Below are positions 8,301 through 16,263 of a DNA stretch of 38,174 nucleotides, piece by piece. This stretch comes from Bacteroidales bacterium (GTDB taxonomy: Bacteria; Bacteroidota; Bacteroidia; Bacteroidales; UBA4417), in NCBI GenBank assembly GCA_030654075.1, contig JAURYB010000049.1, forward strand, positions 1-38,174, written 5' to 3'. Each line of letters opens with the position of its first letter. The stretch's first letter is position 1. Below the pieces are notes generated by a model. It worked only from the letters and a program-made list of their open reading frames with translations. It did not search any database and was not told the origin of the DNA. Both the position numbers and the translations under genes were made by a program.

Positions 8301-9134
8301 CGATTCGGTAAAATAAGTGAAGAAATCGGTGCCTTTAAGTTCCTGGCGCGTAAAACCGGTAATATTAGCCGTAGCTTCATTCATATCGGTTATCTTACCC
8401 TCGGTATTTATAGTTACCAGCGGATCAAGGCTTGCTTCGAGCAGGCTGAGCGAATAGTTGGAAAGTAATTGCTGCGAAGCGGTGTGTGCTTCCAGTTCAA
8501 TATTCAGGATTCGCTGATTTTTAATAATGATAAAAACAAGAACAAAAATGAACGCAATAAAAATAAGAAGCATAAGCAATATTAACAGTGAAAAATCGGT
8601 GCTTCTTGCGCTTTCGGTCTTTCGTTGGTTAAGCAAACTAAACTCTTCAGCGTTTATGGCTGTTATTAAATTCCTGATCTTATCGGTATATATTTTCCCT
8701 TCCTCAATTTCTCGTATTTTTTCAACATCATTTAATTCATTCTGTGCCTGTCGGTCAATTGTCTTTTTAGTGAGAACTATTCTTTCGGCAATGGCTACTC
8801 TTAATGAATACACTCGCGGACGCTGATTCGGATTATCAAAAATGAATTTGATCAACTCATCAACATTAGCATTTATAACTTTTGAAGCTTCATTATACGG
8901 TTGTAGAAATTCCTTATTCCCTGATAACAAATATCCTCTCAAGCCTGTTTCGATATTGAGTATATCCAAAAGAACAACATTACTCTTTCGGATTGCTTCC
9001 TGGGTATGTACGACTAAATCGCTGTTTAATTTTACTTTTTTGGTATTATAATAAAAACTCACCACTACCGATACCAGTATAATGGCGGCAAAGAAAAGGA
9101 AGATGGTAATTTTTTTTTCTGCCAGGAATTTCAT
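5313..9134 (-). CDS. Hybrid sensor kinase: CHASE3-like, PAS x2, 21-aa repeats, HisKA, HATPase, REC, Hpt
   Basis: A 1273-aa inner-membrane phosphorelay kinase. TM helices at about 8-28 and 182-204 flank a CHASE3-like periplasmic domain (IETGLRGYLLSGN at 61-73). PAS domains lie at about 216-340 and 605-722. Between them, residues 356-586 are exactly eleven 21-aa units of the form EKEKRAAELxxANKELxFQN, predicted coiled coil. HisKA follows with SHEIRTP (H772), then HATPase N and G boxes (NLVSNAVKF, DTGIGI, GGTGLGL), a receiver with D1061 (VVLMDLQMPEMNG), and a C-terminal Hpt with H1209 (AAVHKIIPSFAIMG). This gives a complete His-Asp-His relay, ending in the coupled receiver protein downstream. 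It lacks the shared stress promoter. Confidence 0.95.
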   Translation of the reverse strand: MKFLAEKKITIFLFFAAIILVSVVVSFYYNTKKVKLNSDLVVHTQEAIRKSNVVLLDILNIETGLRGYLLSGNKEFLQPYNEASKVINANVDELIKFIFDNPNQRPRVYSLRVAIAERIVLTKKTIDRQAQNELNDVEKIREIEEGKIYTDKIRNLITAINAEEFSLLNQRKTESARSTDFSLLILLMLLIFIAFIFVLVFIIIKNQRILNIELEAHTASQQLLSNYSLSLLEASLDPLVTINTEGKITDMNEATANITGFTRQELKGTDFFTYFTESQKAREVYEEVFAKGSVADKPLTLRHRNGNLTDVSFNGSVYKDAAGNVLGVVIVARDIAEQKWAMNLQNANKELAFQNDEKEKRAQELCVANIELAFHNDEKEKRAQELSVANIELAFQNDEKEKRAAELIVANKELLFQNDEKEKRAAELVTANKELAFQNEEKEKRAAELFIANKELLFQNDEKEKRAAELVTANKELAFQNEEKEKRAAELVTANKELAFQNEEKEKRAAELFIANKELLFQNQEKEKRAAELIVANTELLFQNQEKEKRAAELIIANEELIFQGEEKGKRAAELIIADKELLFQISEKEKQSIVNVELEAITDSLKLASQYSLSLIEASRDPLFTVSPEGKVTDMNEATVRVTGISRREIIGSDFFDYFSEPDKAREAYKEIFAKGFIVDFPLTITDGVKIDVLCNGSVYKDDKGNVLGVVIVARDITDQKRIATELSEAIVFAELAVGIAEEAKIKAESATLIAETAVKAKQQFLSNMSHEIRTPMNAIIGFTKVLLKTDTSSKQKEYLQAIKLSGDALIVLINDILDLAKVDAGKMIFERTPFKMAMSISAMLHLFEPKIREKNLELVKEYDSNIPDVLVGDPVRLHQIILNLVSNAVKFTNTGKITVSVRLLKEDEAKATIEFMVKDTGIGIAPNKMEKIFENFQQASSGTSRLYGGTGLGLAIVRQLVEAQDGSITVESKLNEGSTFGFVLDFLKTKANADIDNQLIEFDTEINDIKVLVVEDIALNQLLMRTLLDEFGFQCEVAANGKIAIEKMQSNKFDVVLMDLQMPEMNGFEATDYIRNEMKSSIPIIALTADVTTVDLAKCKEVGMNDYIAKPVDEKLLYSKIVGEYKKAMHVNGNNGQNGRNGQEIELAETKVLKYTDLHYLITRTKSNPVLMMEMISLYIEQTPPLISVMKRSWKEKDWASLYAAVHKIIPSFAIMGISVDYENMAKKVQDFAKNQQQADGIYDLVLQIDTVCTQACVELEAEYTMIKNAN
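7377..8069 (-). repeat. Eleven 63-bp tandem coding repeats in the hybrid kinase
   Basis: Eleven back-to-back 63-bp units encode 21-aa (three-heptad) segments, residues 356-586. Units 4, 6 and 7 share the same protein sequence from KRAAEL to the end, and several neighbours are nearly identical in DNA, which indicates recent duplication. The outer units are more diverged (KRAQEL at the N-terminal side, GKRAAEL at the C-terminal side). The copy number should be unstable. Confidence 0.93.
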
Positions 9135-9381
9135 AGAGGACTTGGAGTTGTTTGTGATGCTTATGTGGATTGAGGGGCAAGTCTGGTTTCAGGTTTCAAG
9201 TTTCAGGTTTCAGTGTTTCCGGTCAGTAATTTAACTTTGCTGAGTTTGCTTCACTCGGTTCAAGCTGCTGGAATCTGTTAAGCTGAATGTAGAAGAATGG
9301 ATTTCAGGTTTAAGAGATTTATAACGTGACACCAAATTTTCATGGTTTGGCAACTTGAAACAAGAAACTTGAAACAAGAAA
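9135..9381. other. Intergenic with degenerate 7-bp repeats
   Basis: Around 9186-9213 are four imperfect copies of GTTTCAR, and 9350-9382 has two copies of ACTTGAAACAAGAA. No gene is seen. The same GTTTCA/TGAAAC words recur at 37010-37140. Confidence 0.55.
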
Positions 9382-9951
9382 CTATTCTTCATTTCCAATA
9401 TCTTCAATCGGGCTGCGTCTCTTAACTTTCAATTGCTTAAAATGTGAAGGCGTAAGTCCTGTTATTTTTTTAAACTGGTTGGATAAATGCGCAACACTGC
9501 TGTAATGCATCATCCAGGCAATTTCGGTGAGGTTTACTTCATCATAAATTATAAGCTCTTTAACTCGTTCAATCTTATGAGAGATAATGAATTTCTCGAT
9601 GGTGGTGCCCTCCACATCCGAGAATAGATTCGCCATATAGGTATAATCGTGATTCAGTTTTTCACTTAAAAAGTCCGAAAAATTGATTTTTGGAAGTTCA
9701 TCCGTATAATGAACCATTTCGATAATTACGGCTTTTATTTTTTCGATGAGGACGGCTTTCTTGTCGTCCATCAGTTCAAGCCCCGACTGAAGCAAAGCTG
9801 CCCGTATTTCGTTTCGCTGCTCGGTGGTGATATCTTCCATAATATCCGCCTCCCCCATTTCGACAATAAAGTGAAGCCCGAGTTTTTTCAACTCTTCCTT
9901 CACCAGCATTTTGCAGCGGTTGCTTACCATGTATTTGATGTAGATCTTCAA
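9382..9951 (-). CDS. AraC-type HTH regulator with HMA-like N-terminus (paralogue)
   Basis: A 189-aa paralogue of the regulator at 473-1033. The N-terminus MKIYIKYMVSNRCK keeps C13 but has Ser in place of the first Cys, so a CxxC metal site is lost. Residues about 115-177 form the AraC HTH with GTTIEKFIISHKIERVKELI and GLTPSHFKQLK. The DNA-binding end is far better conserved between the paralogues than the linker. It lies upstream of the hybrid kinase on the same strand but is separated by 247 bp of simple sequence, so co-transcription is uncertain. No shared stress promoter is present. Target genes are unknown. Confidence 0.85.
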   Translation of the reverse strand: MKIYIKYMVSNRCKMLVKEELKKLGLHFIVEMGEADIMEDITTEQRNEIRAALLQSGLELMDDKKAVLIEKIKAVIIEMVHYTDELPKINFSDFLSEKLNHDYTYMANLFSDVEGTTIEKFIISHKIERVKELIIYDEVNLTEIAWMMHYSSVAHLSNQFKKITGLTPSHFKQLKVKRRSPIEDIGNEE

Positions 9952-10311
9952 TGGGGTTTGGGAGTTAGGGATTGGGGTTTAGGGCGAAAGGCGAGGGGCG
10001 AAGGGGCGAGGGGGCGAAGGGAGAGGGGGAGGACAGGGGCGATGAAAGACTGAGGGACTGAGGGACTGAGGGATGGAGCGAAAGGGAGAGCGTTTACAAG
10101 GGTTCAATGCTTTGTGTTTAAAGGTTTAAAAACCGGGCACGGAGCACTGGTTGCTGAGCGGAACCGAACCCCGAAGCAAGCCAGAGTGCAAGGGTTCAAA
10201 ATTTGATGCATTTACAATTTCTCATTTTTACATTGAGCTTGCCGAAGTGAACCATTTTCCATTTCTCTATTTTCCATTTTCTATTTCTCACTTTCCCGTG
10301 ATTTTCGAAAA
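9952..10311. other. Intergenic low-complexity purine-rich tract
   Basis: From 9955 to about 10090 the plus strand is G/A-rich with decayed repeats (GGGGCGA, GACTGAG x3), and 10250-10300 is pyrimidine-rich (CATTTTC/CTATTTTC words). Open frames across it have no family features. It resembles degraded simple sequence rather than a gene. Confidence 0.55.
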
Positions 10312-10524
10312 TTACTCCGGATTATACGTCTGCCAGAAAACGATACCACCAATTCCCATTATTGCTATGCCAGAAATAGGTGAAAAGGTAAAGTGAAATG
10401 GCTTGTTAATAGTGATTTCAACTTTTTCACGTCCAATTACTTTCCTGTTGGCAAAATACGAAATGATGGTAAAAATGGTTATCCCTAATCCAAGAAGGAT
10501 AATGACGATGCCAACTTTTTTCAT
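10312..10524 (-). CDS. Small two-TM membrane protein
   Basis: A 70-aa protein with TM helices at about 5-24 and 48-64 and a charged middle (RKVIGREKVEITINK). It starts at an ATG in ATGAAAAAAGTTGGC and ends NPE. Small proteins of this layout occur in Bacteroidota, but I cannot name the family with certainty. It has no shared promoter copy and is 200 bp from the OmpA gene upstream. Function unknown. Confidence 0.6.
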   Translation of the reverse strand: MKKVGIVIILLGLGITIFTIISYFANRKVIGREKVEITINKPFHFTFSPISGIAIMGIGGIVFWQTYNPE

Positions 10525-10724
10525 TTTAAAATGATTAGAAATAGTTTGAATTGTTGAACAAATTCAAACGCGTCGAAAGTGCCGGAATCAGCGCGCACCA
10601 ATGTAAGCATTACGCTTAAAGAGGGGAAAGGCAGAGTTTGAAACAGGAACTTCTTACTACTGCTTTTTCACCTCATTTGTGGAAAAATTCTTGTATAAAG
10701 GTAATACAAAAACATATGCCAATG
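10525..10724. other. Intergenic, 200 bp
   Basis: No gene, hairpin or shared promoter element was recognised between the OmpA-like lipoprotein gene and the small membrane protein gene. Confidence 0.5.
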
Positions 10725-11522
10725 TTATTGATCTAATATTTTAAATAGTTCTTTCAGGTCAGGCGAAAGAATTACTTCAGTTCTGCGGTTTGCGGCACGT
10801 CCTTCAACGGTTTCGTTTGGCTGAACAGGATGAAAACTTCCTTTTCCCGCTGCTGTTATGCGATTGGGATTAAAAGAATTGTCCTTGGTTAAAACACGTA
10901 CTATGGACGTTGCCCTGGCTGTACTCAAATCCCAGTTATCCTTGTATTTATTTGTTTTAATAGGAACATTATCCGTATGACCTTCAATTAATACATTGAT
11001 ATCCTTGGTATTGTTGAGGACCATGGCTAACTTGCCAAGCGCTTCTTTCCCTTTGGGATCAACTACATCGCTGCCCGATTTGAACAGCAATTTTTCCTGC
11101 ATCGAAACATAAACATTTCCATCCTTAATAGTTACGGAAAGTTCGTCAGCCGAATAATTCATCAGCGCGCCAGCTATTGAATTTTTAAGCTTGTTCATTA
11201 CATCTTTTTGTGACTGAATCAGGTTCTGAAGGTTTTGAAGGCGGATTGCCTGGTCGGCAATGGTCATCTTTGATTGCGTATTTATCGCTTTCAGGTTCTT
11301 TTGAGCAGCATCATTTTCGCTTTGCAGGAATACTTTTTCGTTATTCAGGTTTTTAACCAGTGTGTTGCAGTCGTTGAGCTGGCTATGTGTGCTGGCGCTG
11401 TCGTTCTGAAGTCTGTCAACTCTTGAACGTGACTCTACGAGTTTTTTACTTGGTCCGCAAGATGTAACTATAACACCTATGGTGATGGCTATTACTGCGA
11501 ACTGAAGAAAGGATTTTTTCAT
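10725..11522 (-). CDS. OmpA-family peptidoglycan-binding lipoprotein
   Basis: A 265-aa protein with a lipobox (VIVTSC, lipidated Cys 22). Residues about 28-115 are a long predicted coiled coil. The C-terminal half (about 140-265) is an OmpA-like domain with LLFKSGSDVVDPKG, the hallmark EGHTDNVPI and the run NWDLSTARATSIVRVL, then GKGSFHPVQPN and AANRRTEVIL. OmpA domains bind peptidoglycan, so it should tether an outer or inner membrane to the cell wall. It is monocistronic and driven by shared promoter copy 5, 28 nt before the ATG. Confidence 0.93.
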   Translation of the reverse strand: MKKSFLQFAVIAITIGVIVTSCGPSKKLVESRSRVDRLQNDSASTHSQLNDCNTLVKNLNNEKVFLQSENDAAQKNLKAINTQSKMTIADQAIRLQNLQNLIQSQKDVMNKLKNSIAGALMNYSADELSVTIKDGNVYVSMQEKLLFKSGSDVVDPKGKEALGKLAMVLNNTKDINVLIEGHTDNVPIKTNKYKDNWDLSTARATSIVRVLTKDNSFNPNRITAAGKGSFHPVQPNETVEGRAANRRTEVILSPDLKELFKILDQ

Positions 11523-11550
11523 TTTAGTTTCTTAGGGTTTACTATGAGCA

Positions 11551-11616
11551 CAAAGTTGATATTAACGAAGGCGATAAGTGTTACATGACTTTTTAAATAA
11601 GTTACATAATTCACAC
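11551..11616 (-). promoter_or_regulatory. Shared direct-repeat promoter, copy 5 (OmpA lipoprotein)
   Basis: Minus strand: GTGTGAA (11616-11610), distal ATGTAAC (11607-11601), proximal ATGTAAC (11586-11580), 25 nt, TTTG (11554-11551) in TCAACTTTG. Both repeats are perfect. Confidence 0.88.
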
Positions 11617-11804
11617 ATTTTTAAAAACCAGCCTGGTAAATATGCCTGGCAGTTTTTTGGGTTTTTATAATGTAAGTGAGGAAATTGTGTGCTGCAAATC
11701 CCATAATTCAAATTCCAAGACCCAAAATTCAAATCCATTATTCTCAACTATTTCTTCTCTGGAATTTGAGACTTCGAATTTGAGACTTTGAATTTAACAT
11801 AGGA

Positions 11805-14183
11805 TCATCCTTTGAGGGAGTTAACCTTTTTCCTGTACTTCTCAACTGTGAGTCGCGCCATGAGGTAACTAACGGTTGATTCAGCTCCCTGGTTAAGGTT
11901 GGCATGTGTTTCCTCAAGTCCGTCGTAACAGCCGCCGGTGCAAGGATTATAAACTATCTGTTGCAGGCGGTTATGCCCTAAAAACCAGTTGAATGCGATG
12001 TTCATTTTTAAATAGTAGTCTTCATTTTTTAATTCGTCGTAAAATTTACTCAACGCCATAACCGAGTAGGCAACATCAATGGGTTGTTCACCAAATTTCT
12101 CGGCAGCCTTACCCTTCTGCATCCAGCTTTTATTGGAAATTACTTCGATCCCATTCTCGTTGAACGTTTGTGACAAAAGAAAATCAAACGACGTTACAGC
12201 AATACTTTTATATTCATTATTTCCTGTCAGTTTCCAGGCGCTTAATAATGCTTCAGGTAAAATACTGTTGGCATAAGTGAGATATCCTTCGAACCATTCC
12301 CAGTTTGGACTAGCTTCATGCCGGTACAATTTTACAAGGCGATCGGCATGTGCGGTGATGATTTTAAGAATTTTTACTTGTTTTTTAGCCACCTGATAAT
12401 ACGATAAGCCTTTTATGATAAAAGCCATTGAACGGGGAGAATGAATTGCGGTTATATGTCGCAACGATTTATTGATGATAGATTCAGCTTCTTCAATTAG
12501 TTCAACAGGTAATAGGCCGGATAATGAGGTTAAATACCCTAACGCCCAGATTGCCCGTCCATTGGAATCATCCAGGTTTACAACTTTGTTTTTATCGGTA
12601 AACTTCAGATCCTTATCCACATAGTTTAAGAAGTTGCCTTTTGGTTGCTGGCATAACTTTATAAAACTAAGATATTTATGTATTTCAAAAACAAGTTTTT
12701 TGTTACCGGTTAATTTAAAGTCCATACAAACAGCCACCAAAGCACGTGCGTTATCATCAAGTGTATATCCCGATTTTATGTCCGGTTGATTTACTTTCGA
12801 AAACTGTATTATGCCAACTTCGGTTGTCATTGCCAGCATGTGATCCAGTTTGATCCCGGGATTGTTATATTTTATCGTGATATTGCCCCCTATAAGTTCC
12901 TTAAACATCATAGCATGGGCAACAGCTGAGTTTTCCCAGGTTGTTGACATTATTTTTTCCAATGTGCGTAGACTCATGCTTTTGCGTAAGGGCTCATCAT
13001 TGAGTAAGTTCAGAACGCCTTCGGCTAATTGTTTTGAGTTACGGAAATCAAAAATAATACCGGTATCTTCTGTAAGAACTTCCTTTGCATGGGGAATAGG
13101 AGTTGAGATAATAGGGCAGGCACAACTCATAGCGTAGGCGAAAGTTCCGCTGACAGCCTGGTTGGGATCGTTGGTGGTAAACACATAAATATCGGTAAGC
13201 TGCAGATATTCGAGCAGATCGGGCAGTGGTAAATAGCTGTTCACAAACCTTACATTATCCTGCAAGGCATAGTCAATAACTTTTTGCTGCAGCATTTCAC
13301 GATATTTCTCACCTTCTTCTTTTACTACTTCGGGATGAGTTTTACCGATCACGAGAAACATTACTTCAGGGTGAGATTTTACAATGGCAGGCAATGCTTC
13401 CAGTGTGGTTTCAATGCTTTTTCCGGAACTTAATAGCCCGAATGTTGTGAGCACTTTACGGCCTGTTAATTTATATTTCTTTTTCAGGAATTTTTCGCTC
13501 AAATGAGTAACCAGGTGGGTTCCGTGAGCTATTACATTTATTTTCTCCACGGGCACATCATATTCTTTTGTCAGAATATCGGACGAAGTATGAGTCATTA
13601 CCACCACGGATTCAGCAACTTCAGTTATGCTTTTTATTTTTGCTTTTAACTGTTCGTCGGGATGAGGCAGTACAGTATGAAAAACAATGGCAACCGGTTT
13701 GGTAAGAGTATACAAGAATTGAAGAAATGCCTGTTCCTGCAACCGGTAAAACCCAAATTCGTGCTGGATGAACACGATTTTGATCTTGCTGTCCTTATTT
13801 ATTTTTACTGCCAGTTTTTCGTAATCGGAGGCAATGGATGTTTTGAGCACATATTTTACTTCACCGGGATATTCGTAATTTGTTTTGCCCGATTCCAGGG
13901 CACAAACCTTTAAGGACAAAGAATTGCTGAATTTATTATTCAACGCCTTTATCAAATCCTGCGAATAGGTTGCAATGCCGCATTCCCGTGGAGGGTAAGA
14001 AGTAATAAATAAAATTTCGGCCAGGTGTTGCGTGTGCTCCTGTACTAAGTTTTGCATACTCCTTATTGGTATAATTATGTTTTGTTTTTTATTTTCGGGC
14101 ACAAACAAATCCTGGTATTGTGTTGCCCATGCGGTGAAACGGGCGGTAACGGTTCGGTTTTTCATAATAACATGTATTAACAA
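11805..14183 (-). CDS. GT4-type glycosyltransferase with C-terminal all-alpha domain
   Basis: A 792-aa two-domain protein. Residues about 55-430 form a GT-B glycosyltransferase of the GT4 type: FITSYPPRECGIATYS at the start, HEFGFY, HGTH and TFGLLSSGKS. The usual EX7E pair is not evident: the aligned positions are Q342 and Y350 in NQAVSGTFAYAMS, a variant I believe is typical of this subfamily. Residues about 440-792 look like an (alpha/alpha) barrel (YTLDDNARALVA, DDSNGRAIWALGYL), as in glycan-processing enzymes. It is last in the probable operon starting at 16511, 9 bp after the preceding small gene. Substrates are unknown; a GH130-like enzyme lies nearby on the other strand. An alternative start is Met7 (14165). 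Confidence 0.85.
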   Translation of the reverse strand: MLIHVIMKNRTVTARFTAWATQYQDLFVPENKKQNIIIPIRSMQNLVQEHTQHLAEILFITSYPPRECGIATYSQDLIKALNNKFSNSLSLKVCALESGKTNYEYPGEVKYVLKTSIASDYEKLAVKINKDSKIKIVFIQHEFGFYRLQEQAFLQFLYTLTKPVAIVFHTVLPHPDEQLKAKIKSITEVAESVVVMTHTSSDILTKEYDVPVEKINVIAHGTHLVTHLSEKFLKKKYKLTGRKVLTTFGLLSSGKSIETTLEALPAIVKSHPEVMFLVIGKTHPEVVKEEGEKYREMLQQKVIDYALQDNVRFVNSYLPLPDLLEYLQLTDIYVFTTNDPNQAVSGTFAYAMSCACPIISTPIPHAKEVLTEDTGIIFDFRNSKQLAEGVLNLLNDEPLRKSMSLRTLEKIMSTTWENSAVAHAMMFKELIGGNITIKYNNPGIKLDHMLAMTTEVGIIQFSKVNQPDIKSGYTLDDNARALVAVCMDFKLTGNKKLVFEIHKYLSFIKLCQQPKGNFLNYVDKDLKFTDKNKVVNLDDSNGRAIWALGYLTSLSGLLPVELIEEAESIINKSLRHITAIHSPRSMAFIIKGLSYYQVAKKQVKILKIITAHADRLVKLYRHEASPNWEWFEGYLTYANSILPEALLSAWKLTGNNEYKSIAVTSFDFLLSQTFNENGIEVISNKSWMQKGKAAEKFGEQPIDVAYSVMALSKFYDELKNEDYYLKMNIAFNWFLGHNRLQQIVYNPCTGGCYDGLEETHANLNQGAESTVSYLMARLTVEKYRKKVNSLKG

Positions 14184-14192
14184 ATATGATCT

Positions 14193-14450
14193 TTACTTTG
14201 ATTGATTATAGGCAGCGCTAGCCATCCAGTGAAATTCCTCCCCTTTTGTCTCATAACATGAGGTGGGATTTATGAGAGGTCTGTCCATATGCTCATTTTC
14301 GGCTTGTGGACCATCAAAAATGTTGTATCCGCAACCAGTATTGTTCCTGTTTTGAAAGGACCGGTTTGAAGCCTGAACACTTTCAATTTCTTTTCTAAAA
14401 CCTTTATCGACAGTAGTTGTCATAACATTGGGTTTATTTATCTTTAGCAT
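14193..14450 (-). CDS. Small hypothetical protein between AI-2E permease and GT4
   Basis: An 85-aa soluble protein; the stop codon of the permease gene lies inside its first codons (17-bp overlap). An alternative ATG at 14423 (MTTTVDKGF) would start 10 bp after that stop and give 76 aa. Features are a polar middle with Cys 40 and Cys 65 and the end EEFHWMASAAYNQSK. No family is recognised. Tight packing between two well-supported genes suggests it is real and co-expressed. Confidence 0.6.
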   Translation of the reverse strand: MLKINKPNVMTTTVDKGFRKEIESVQASNRSFQNRNNTGCGYNIFDGPQAENEHMDRPLINPTSCYETKGEEFHWMASAAYNQSK

Positions 14451-15558
14451 TTATTATTTTTTTAATCCGCTTCAGTCCGGAATGTTTAATTTCAAGAATC
14501 TGGGGCATGGTATCGCCAAGTAAAAAACCCCATGGTTTCAATTGTTCTACATGGTCAAAAATCAGCTTGACAATGGCAAGGAGCGGGATAGAAAGAAACA
14601 TACCGGGTATTCCCCATAATGCATTTCCGGCTATTACTACAATAATTGAGAACAGCGCATTGATTTTAACTTTTGACGCGACTATTTTGGGAACGATGTA
14701 ATTATTATCAATCAGTTGAATGATGTAATAAATCACCAATACATAAACCGCGTACCAGGCTGAATCCTTTGTTGCCAAAGCGATCATCATGGGCAAGGCA
14801 ACCGCCACCAACCCGCCGATGTATGGAATTACATTGAGCAATGCGCCTAAAATTCCAAGTAGTAATGCATATTCGATTCCAAGTATCAGAAGCGCTGCTA
14901 TTTCCATTATTGCAACTATTACAGCTTCAATTACCAGTCCGATAAGGTAGCGTTGTATTACAGTTTTGGTTTTTGTTACAATTTCACTCACCTGGCTTTT
15001 GTTATCTTCTCCAAAGAGTTTCCGGATAAAATCAAGCAGAAGAGGTTCGTAGAAAAGTATTAAAAAGATGTATACCGGGATTAAAAACAGTATTACTAAA
15101 GCATTTCCAACACCCACAAGAGTTTGCCCGATTGCGGAACTGCTGTTGTTGAGGAAATCGCTTTTGGTTTCAGTTATCCAGGCGTGTATTTTCCTGGGAG
15201 AAATATCGAGATAGCCTGATGACCAGGTAATGGATTGGTTAAATGCTTTGGTGAATTTTTCAACCAGTACCGGCCATGATTCGCTGAATGTGCTTGCCTG
15301 TGAATAAATAAGTATTCCTAATCCAGCTATAAGTACAATGGTAATTAACAATGAGATGGATATAGCAACTACCCTGTTACTATGTAAGCGTACAAAAAAA
15401 TTAACAACCGGGTGAAGAACGATAGCTACAATAATTGCAAATACAAGCGGTACTATAATGCTTTGTGCAATATACAGCATCGTTATCAAGGCAAAAAGGC
15501 CAACAAAAAATATGGTCGTTTTTGCATAGAATGGTATTTTATAATCATTATCTATCAC
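14434..15558 (-). CDS. AI-2E / PerM family permease
   Basis: A 374-aa inner-membrane protein with about seven TM helices. It shows the family layout: two N-terminal helices (about 13-52), a third near 62-88, a cytoplasmic-type loop, then IPYIGGLVAVALPMMIAL and DNNYIVPKIVASKVKINAL, the best conserved AI-2E transporter segment, and GIPGMFLSIPLLAIVKLI. Family members export diverse solutes, including Na+/H+ exchange in some, so the substrate cannot be assigned. It sits inside the operon with YtxH-like and Lmo0937-like stress genes. Confidence 0.92.
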   Translation of the reverse strand: MIDNDYKIPFYAKTTIFFVGLFALITMLYIAQSIIVPLVFAIIVAIVLHPVVNFFVRLHSNRVVAISISLLITIVLIAGLGILIYSQASTFSESWPVLVEKFTKAFNQSITWSSGYLDISPRKIHAWITETKSDFLNNSSSAIGQTLVGVGNALVILFLIPVYIFLILFYEPLLLDFIRKLFGEDNKSQVSEIVTKTKTVIQRYLIGLVIEAVIVAIMEIAALLILGIEYALLLGILGALLNVIPYIGGLVAVALPMMIALATKDSAWYAVYVLVIYYIIQLIDNNYIVPKIVASKVKINALFSIIVVIAGNALWGIPGMFLSIPLLAIVKLIFDHVEQLKPWGFLLGDTMPQILEIKHSGLKRIKKIINAKDK

Positions 15559-15645
15559 TGGGCGGGGATTTTGGCTACTTTTATATTGAAACTGCCCTGA
15601 ACATATTTCATTTCAAGGCAGTTCGCACAACTATTTCAGTATTAC

Positions 15646-15885
15646 CTATTTTGCGTTAACCTGTTCAGTAATATCCGAAACATCTGCTTTTACCCTGTCA
15701 AATTTCTCCGACATAGTGGTTTTAAATTCATTGAATTTTTCTTTTAATGAATCTGTATAGTCTGTACCCTTTTTTGATATTTTTCTGCGGGTATCCGATC
15801 CTTTATCCGGTGCCATTAAAATTCCCAGCACTGCTCCGGCTGCTATGCCGGCTAATAAGCCTAATACTACTTTTCCTGAGCTCAT
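15646..15885 (-). CDS. YtxH-domain stress protein (first copy)
   Basis: A 79-aa protein with an N-terminal glycine/alanine-rich TM segment (VVLGLLAGIAAGAVLGILMAP, about residues 6-26) and DKGSDTRRKIS, the hallmark of YtxH proteins, followed by a charged helix (YTDSLKEKFNEFKTTMSEKF). It is membrane anchored with the helix probably in the cytoplasm. Bacillus YtxH is a SigB/SigH general stress protein of unknown mechanism. It is paralogous to 19834-20094 and lies 19 bp after the preceding gene. Confidence 0.88.
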   Translation of the reverse strand: MSSGKVVLGLLAGIAAGAVLGILMAPDKGSDTRRKISKKGTDYTDSLKEKFNEFKTTMSEKFDRVKADVSDITEQVNAK

Positions 15886-15904
15886 AATTTTTACTTTTAA
15901 TTGA

Positions 15905-16231
15905 TTACAATAAAATGATTATTAAGATCACAATAAGAACTACCGCTCCGGCTGAAACATAGATGTAACCGTCCATTGCTTTAAGTTGATCTTTGATGGA
16001 GCGAACTTCTTTTCTCAGCGCTTTCTTTTCTGATGACTTCAAATCCGACTTATCCAGCCTGTCAATATCGTCTAACCTTTGAAGTAAGACTTTAGCTTCG
16101 GGTGTAGCTGACGGATTTCTGTCAACTAACGAGGTTGGTGTACTGGTTTTGGTAGTGGCAGCATTGGCCATACCCGGGTAAAATGTTAATGACAAAAACA
16201 TTGCCATTACAACAAAAGTGATTTTTTTCAT
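15905..16231 (-). CDS. Small exported protein with C-terminal TM anchor
   Basis: A 108-aa protein: signal peptide (residues 1-24, ending ANA), Thr/Ser-rich stretch, a charged helix about 42-82 (LLQRLDDIDRLDKSDLKSSEKK), then one TM helix at the very C-terminus (YIYVSAGAVVLIVILIIILL). The helical part should be periplasmic. Similar small proteins occur near YtxH genes in Bacteroidota; no function is known. It lies in the operon driven by promoter copy 6, with an unusual interlocked inverted repeat in the 124 bp before it. Confidence 0.75.
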   Translation of the reverse strand: MKKITFVVMAMFLSLTFYPGMANAATTKTSTPTSLVDRNPSATPEAKVLLQRLDDIDRLDKSDLKSSEKKALRKEVRSIKDQLKAMDGYIYVSAGAVVLIVILIIILL

Positions 16232-16263
16232 TTTATTTATTTTTAGTTTAGTTTGTTGAAAAA

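Noticed and set aside
11562..11747. Minus-strand frame of 61 codons upstream of the OmpA lipoprotein
   Set aside because: It overlaps promoter copy 5 and simple-sequence words; no family features.
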